Under the pieces are notes generated by a model that worked only from the letters and a program-made list of their open reading frames with translations, was not told the DNA's origin and made no database searches. Of a stretch of DNA of 45,317 bases, positions 43,753 to 45,317 are shown piece by piece. This DNA comes from Spirochaetota bacterium (GTDB taxonomy: Bacteria > Spirochaetota > UBA4802 > JAFGDQ01), in assembly GCA_016932015.1 (NCBI GenBank), contig JAFGDQ010000002.1:1-45317 (forward strand), read 5' to 3'. A program made the position numbers and the translations under genes. Position 1 is the stretch's first letter. Each line of letters begins with the position of its first letter.

Positions 43753-44838
43753 TTACACATTAAACAGAAATTTCACTATATCACCTTCTTTGATAATATA
43801 GTCCTTTCCTTCTGATCTGAGGTGTCCTTTTTCCTTTACTATATGTTCAGATCCGGATTCTATTAAATCATCATAACTGAATACCTCTGCTCTAATGAAT
43901 CCTCTTTCAAAATCGGTATGTATTTTTCCTGCCGCCTGAGGAGCCGCAGTACCTGTTTTTATGGTCCATGCCTGTAAATCAGTTGCTGCAGTATAATAAG
44001 TAATAAAATCAAGAAGCTTATATGCAGAATGGATCAGTCTAATTAATCCAGATTCTTTGATTCCTAATTCCTGTAAATACTCCTGTCTTTCTTCCATCGG
44101 AAGTTCTGAAATTTCCTCTTCAAGCTTACCTGCAAGAATTAGAAATTCTGAACCGGATTCTTTAGAGTAATTTGTTAGACTTTTTACGTATTCATTGTTA
44201 GTATCAGATTCATCAACATTTGCAAGATATAAAACAGGTTTTGCTGTAATTAGTCCGTATTCATTTATTATAAGCTTCTGTTTTTCTGAAAATTCAAGTA
44301 TATTGAGTAATTTTCCCTCATCTAAATGAGATAAGAATTTATTTATTATTTCAACTTTAATTTTAGCGTCTTTATCTCCGGACGCTGCAAGTTTTGCTAT
44401 CTTTTCCCGTGCTCTTTCAAGTATGCTGATATCAGCAAGACATAATTCAGTATTTATGATTTCTACATCAGAAACAGGATCAATTTTACTGTTCACATGT
44501 GCGACGTTTCCGGAATCAAAACAGCGGACGCAATGGATAAGAGCATCGGTCTTTCTTATGTCATCAAGAAACTGATTTCCCCTGCCTTCACCTTTTGAAG
44601 CGCCTTTTACAAGGCCTGCAACATCAATAAATTCAATCTTAGTTGGAATAGGATGTGATTTTTTTAAGATTTCAGCAATTTTTGATAATCTTTCGTCAGG
44701 AACCGGAACAATACCCTGATTAGCCTTTATGGTACAAAAGGGATAATTGGCCATTTGTGCATCAAGACCAGTAAGAGCATTAAATATTGTGGATTTACCA
44801 ACATTTGGTAGTCCTATTATACCGCAATTAAAACCCAT
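43753..44838 (-). CDS. ychF: Ribosome-binding GTPase/ATPase YchF (OLA1 family)
   Basis: The 361-residue protein has G1 GLPNVGKSTIFNALTG (8-23), G3 FIDVAGLVKGASKGEG and a NVDES in place of the G4 NKxD, which shifts specificity to ATP in this family. A coiled-coil insert is followed by the C-terminal TGS domain (TAAPQAAGKIHTDFERGF). It binds ribosomes and is involved in redox and stress responses. The ribosome site CCGGAGAAAATTC is good. It stands alone. Confidence 0.97.
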   Translation of the reverse strand: MGFNCGIIGLPNVGKSTIFNALTGLDAQMANYPFCTIKANQGIVPVPDERLSKIAEILKKSHPIPTKIEFIDVAGLVKGASKGEGRGNQFLDDIRKTDALIHCVRCFDSGNVAHVNSKIDPVSDVEIINTELCLADISILERAREKIAKLAASGDKDAKIKVEIINKFLSHLDEGKLLNILEFSEKQKLIINEYGLITAKPVLYLANVDESDTNNEYVKSLTNYSKESGSEFLILAGKLEEEISELPMEERQEYLQELGIKESGLIRLIHSAYKLLDFITYYTAATDLQAWTIKTGTAAPQAAGKIHTDFERGFIRAEVFSYDDLIESGSEHIVKEKGHLRSEGKDYIIKEGDIVKFLFNV

Positions 44839-45054
44839 GAATTTTCTCCGGTAGCATTAGTAAAAAACTCTGCGTTTGATTATTATAAATGAAGTAAAAA
44901 AATAGTATTTTATACTGTTAAATATGGATAAAATAAGCGATCTTAAATCTATTTACAGTTTTTCAATATGTCAATGTTTAAATTACTAAATCAGTATTGA
45001 GAGTTTTTAATATTTTCACGCAGATACAGTTAAATAAAACTGATTTTAAAAATA

Positions 45055-45092
45055 AAAAAGCCCGAGCTGATAATTCAGCTCGGGCTTTTGAT
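45055..45092 (-). terminator. Intrinsic terminator of the 23S rRNA gene
   Basis: AAAAGCCCGAGCTGA pairs perfectly with TCAGCTCGGGCTTTT around a 4-base loop. On the minus strand the stem ends in CTTTTTTATTTTT. It lies within about 10 bases of the 23S 3' end. Confidence 0.93.
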
Positions 45093-45096
45093 AATA

Positions 45097-45317
<221 letters not shown>

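Overview
The window is about 45 kb of bacterial chromosome from an anaerobic, fermentative, diderm bacterium of low to moderate GC. Evidence for an outer membrane: a CMP-KDO synthetase, a heptosyltransferase-type glycosyltransferase, two beta-barrel proteins and several lipoproteins. Evidence for anaerobic life: a four-gene NAD(P)-linked [FeFe]-hydrogenase operon and a selenocysteine-containing SelD. The mixture (CHASE2 cyclase, FecR, DUF4254, a 23S rRNA gene with no 5S directly behind it) would suit Spirochaetota or a similar phylum. I cannot fix the taxon from sequence reading alone.

Layout. 1-5000: a possible gene fragment at the left edge, a two-domain protein of unknown role, a solitary sigma-70-like factor, a lipoprotein, and a TetR regulator facing a clear palindromic operator. 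5100-9700: MipA/OmpV-type outer-membrane protein, exported rhamnosidase-like glycosidase, terminator, and an OFA-type MFS transporter. 10000-14400: hydrogenase operon hndABCD (minus strand). 15000-16700: two small stress-type proteins followed by a gene graveyard, the C-terminal remnant of an N-type ATPase gamma subunit and a DUF2254 membrane-protein pseudogene with nonsense codons, a deletion and frameshifts. 16900-20000: a hybrid histidine kinase behind a PAS/coiled-coil protein that looks like the tail of a CheB-CheR-PAS fusion. 20000-28900: nitroreductase, frameshifted lipoprotein, hemolysin-III protein, TrmH-type methyltransferase fused to a MarR-like winged helix, Qnr-like pentapeptide protein, ZIP transporter, cyclase, HD and HAD hydrolases, and selD, whose in-frame TGA codes for Sec24. 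29200-36000: diguanylate cyclase with two receivers, 2,4-dienoyl-CoA-reductase-like flavoenzyme, membrane sensor, kdsB, ruvB, PTS IIA. 36300-38100: DUF4254 and GT9. 38300-43600: FecR / small exported protein / beta-barrel operon convergent with a CHASE2 adenylate/guanylate cyclase. 43700-45317: ychF and the 3' end of a 23S rRNA gene.

How they may work together: the TetR, OmpV and glycosidase genes look like one regulated locus. The hydrogenase operon links NAD(P)H and H2. The FecR, barrel and CHASE2-cyclase genes may form a cell-envelope-to-cAMP signalling module (inference). Most other genes are stand-alone housekeeping or accessory functions.
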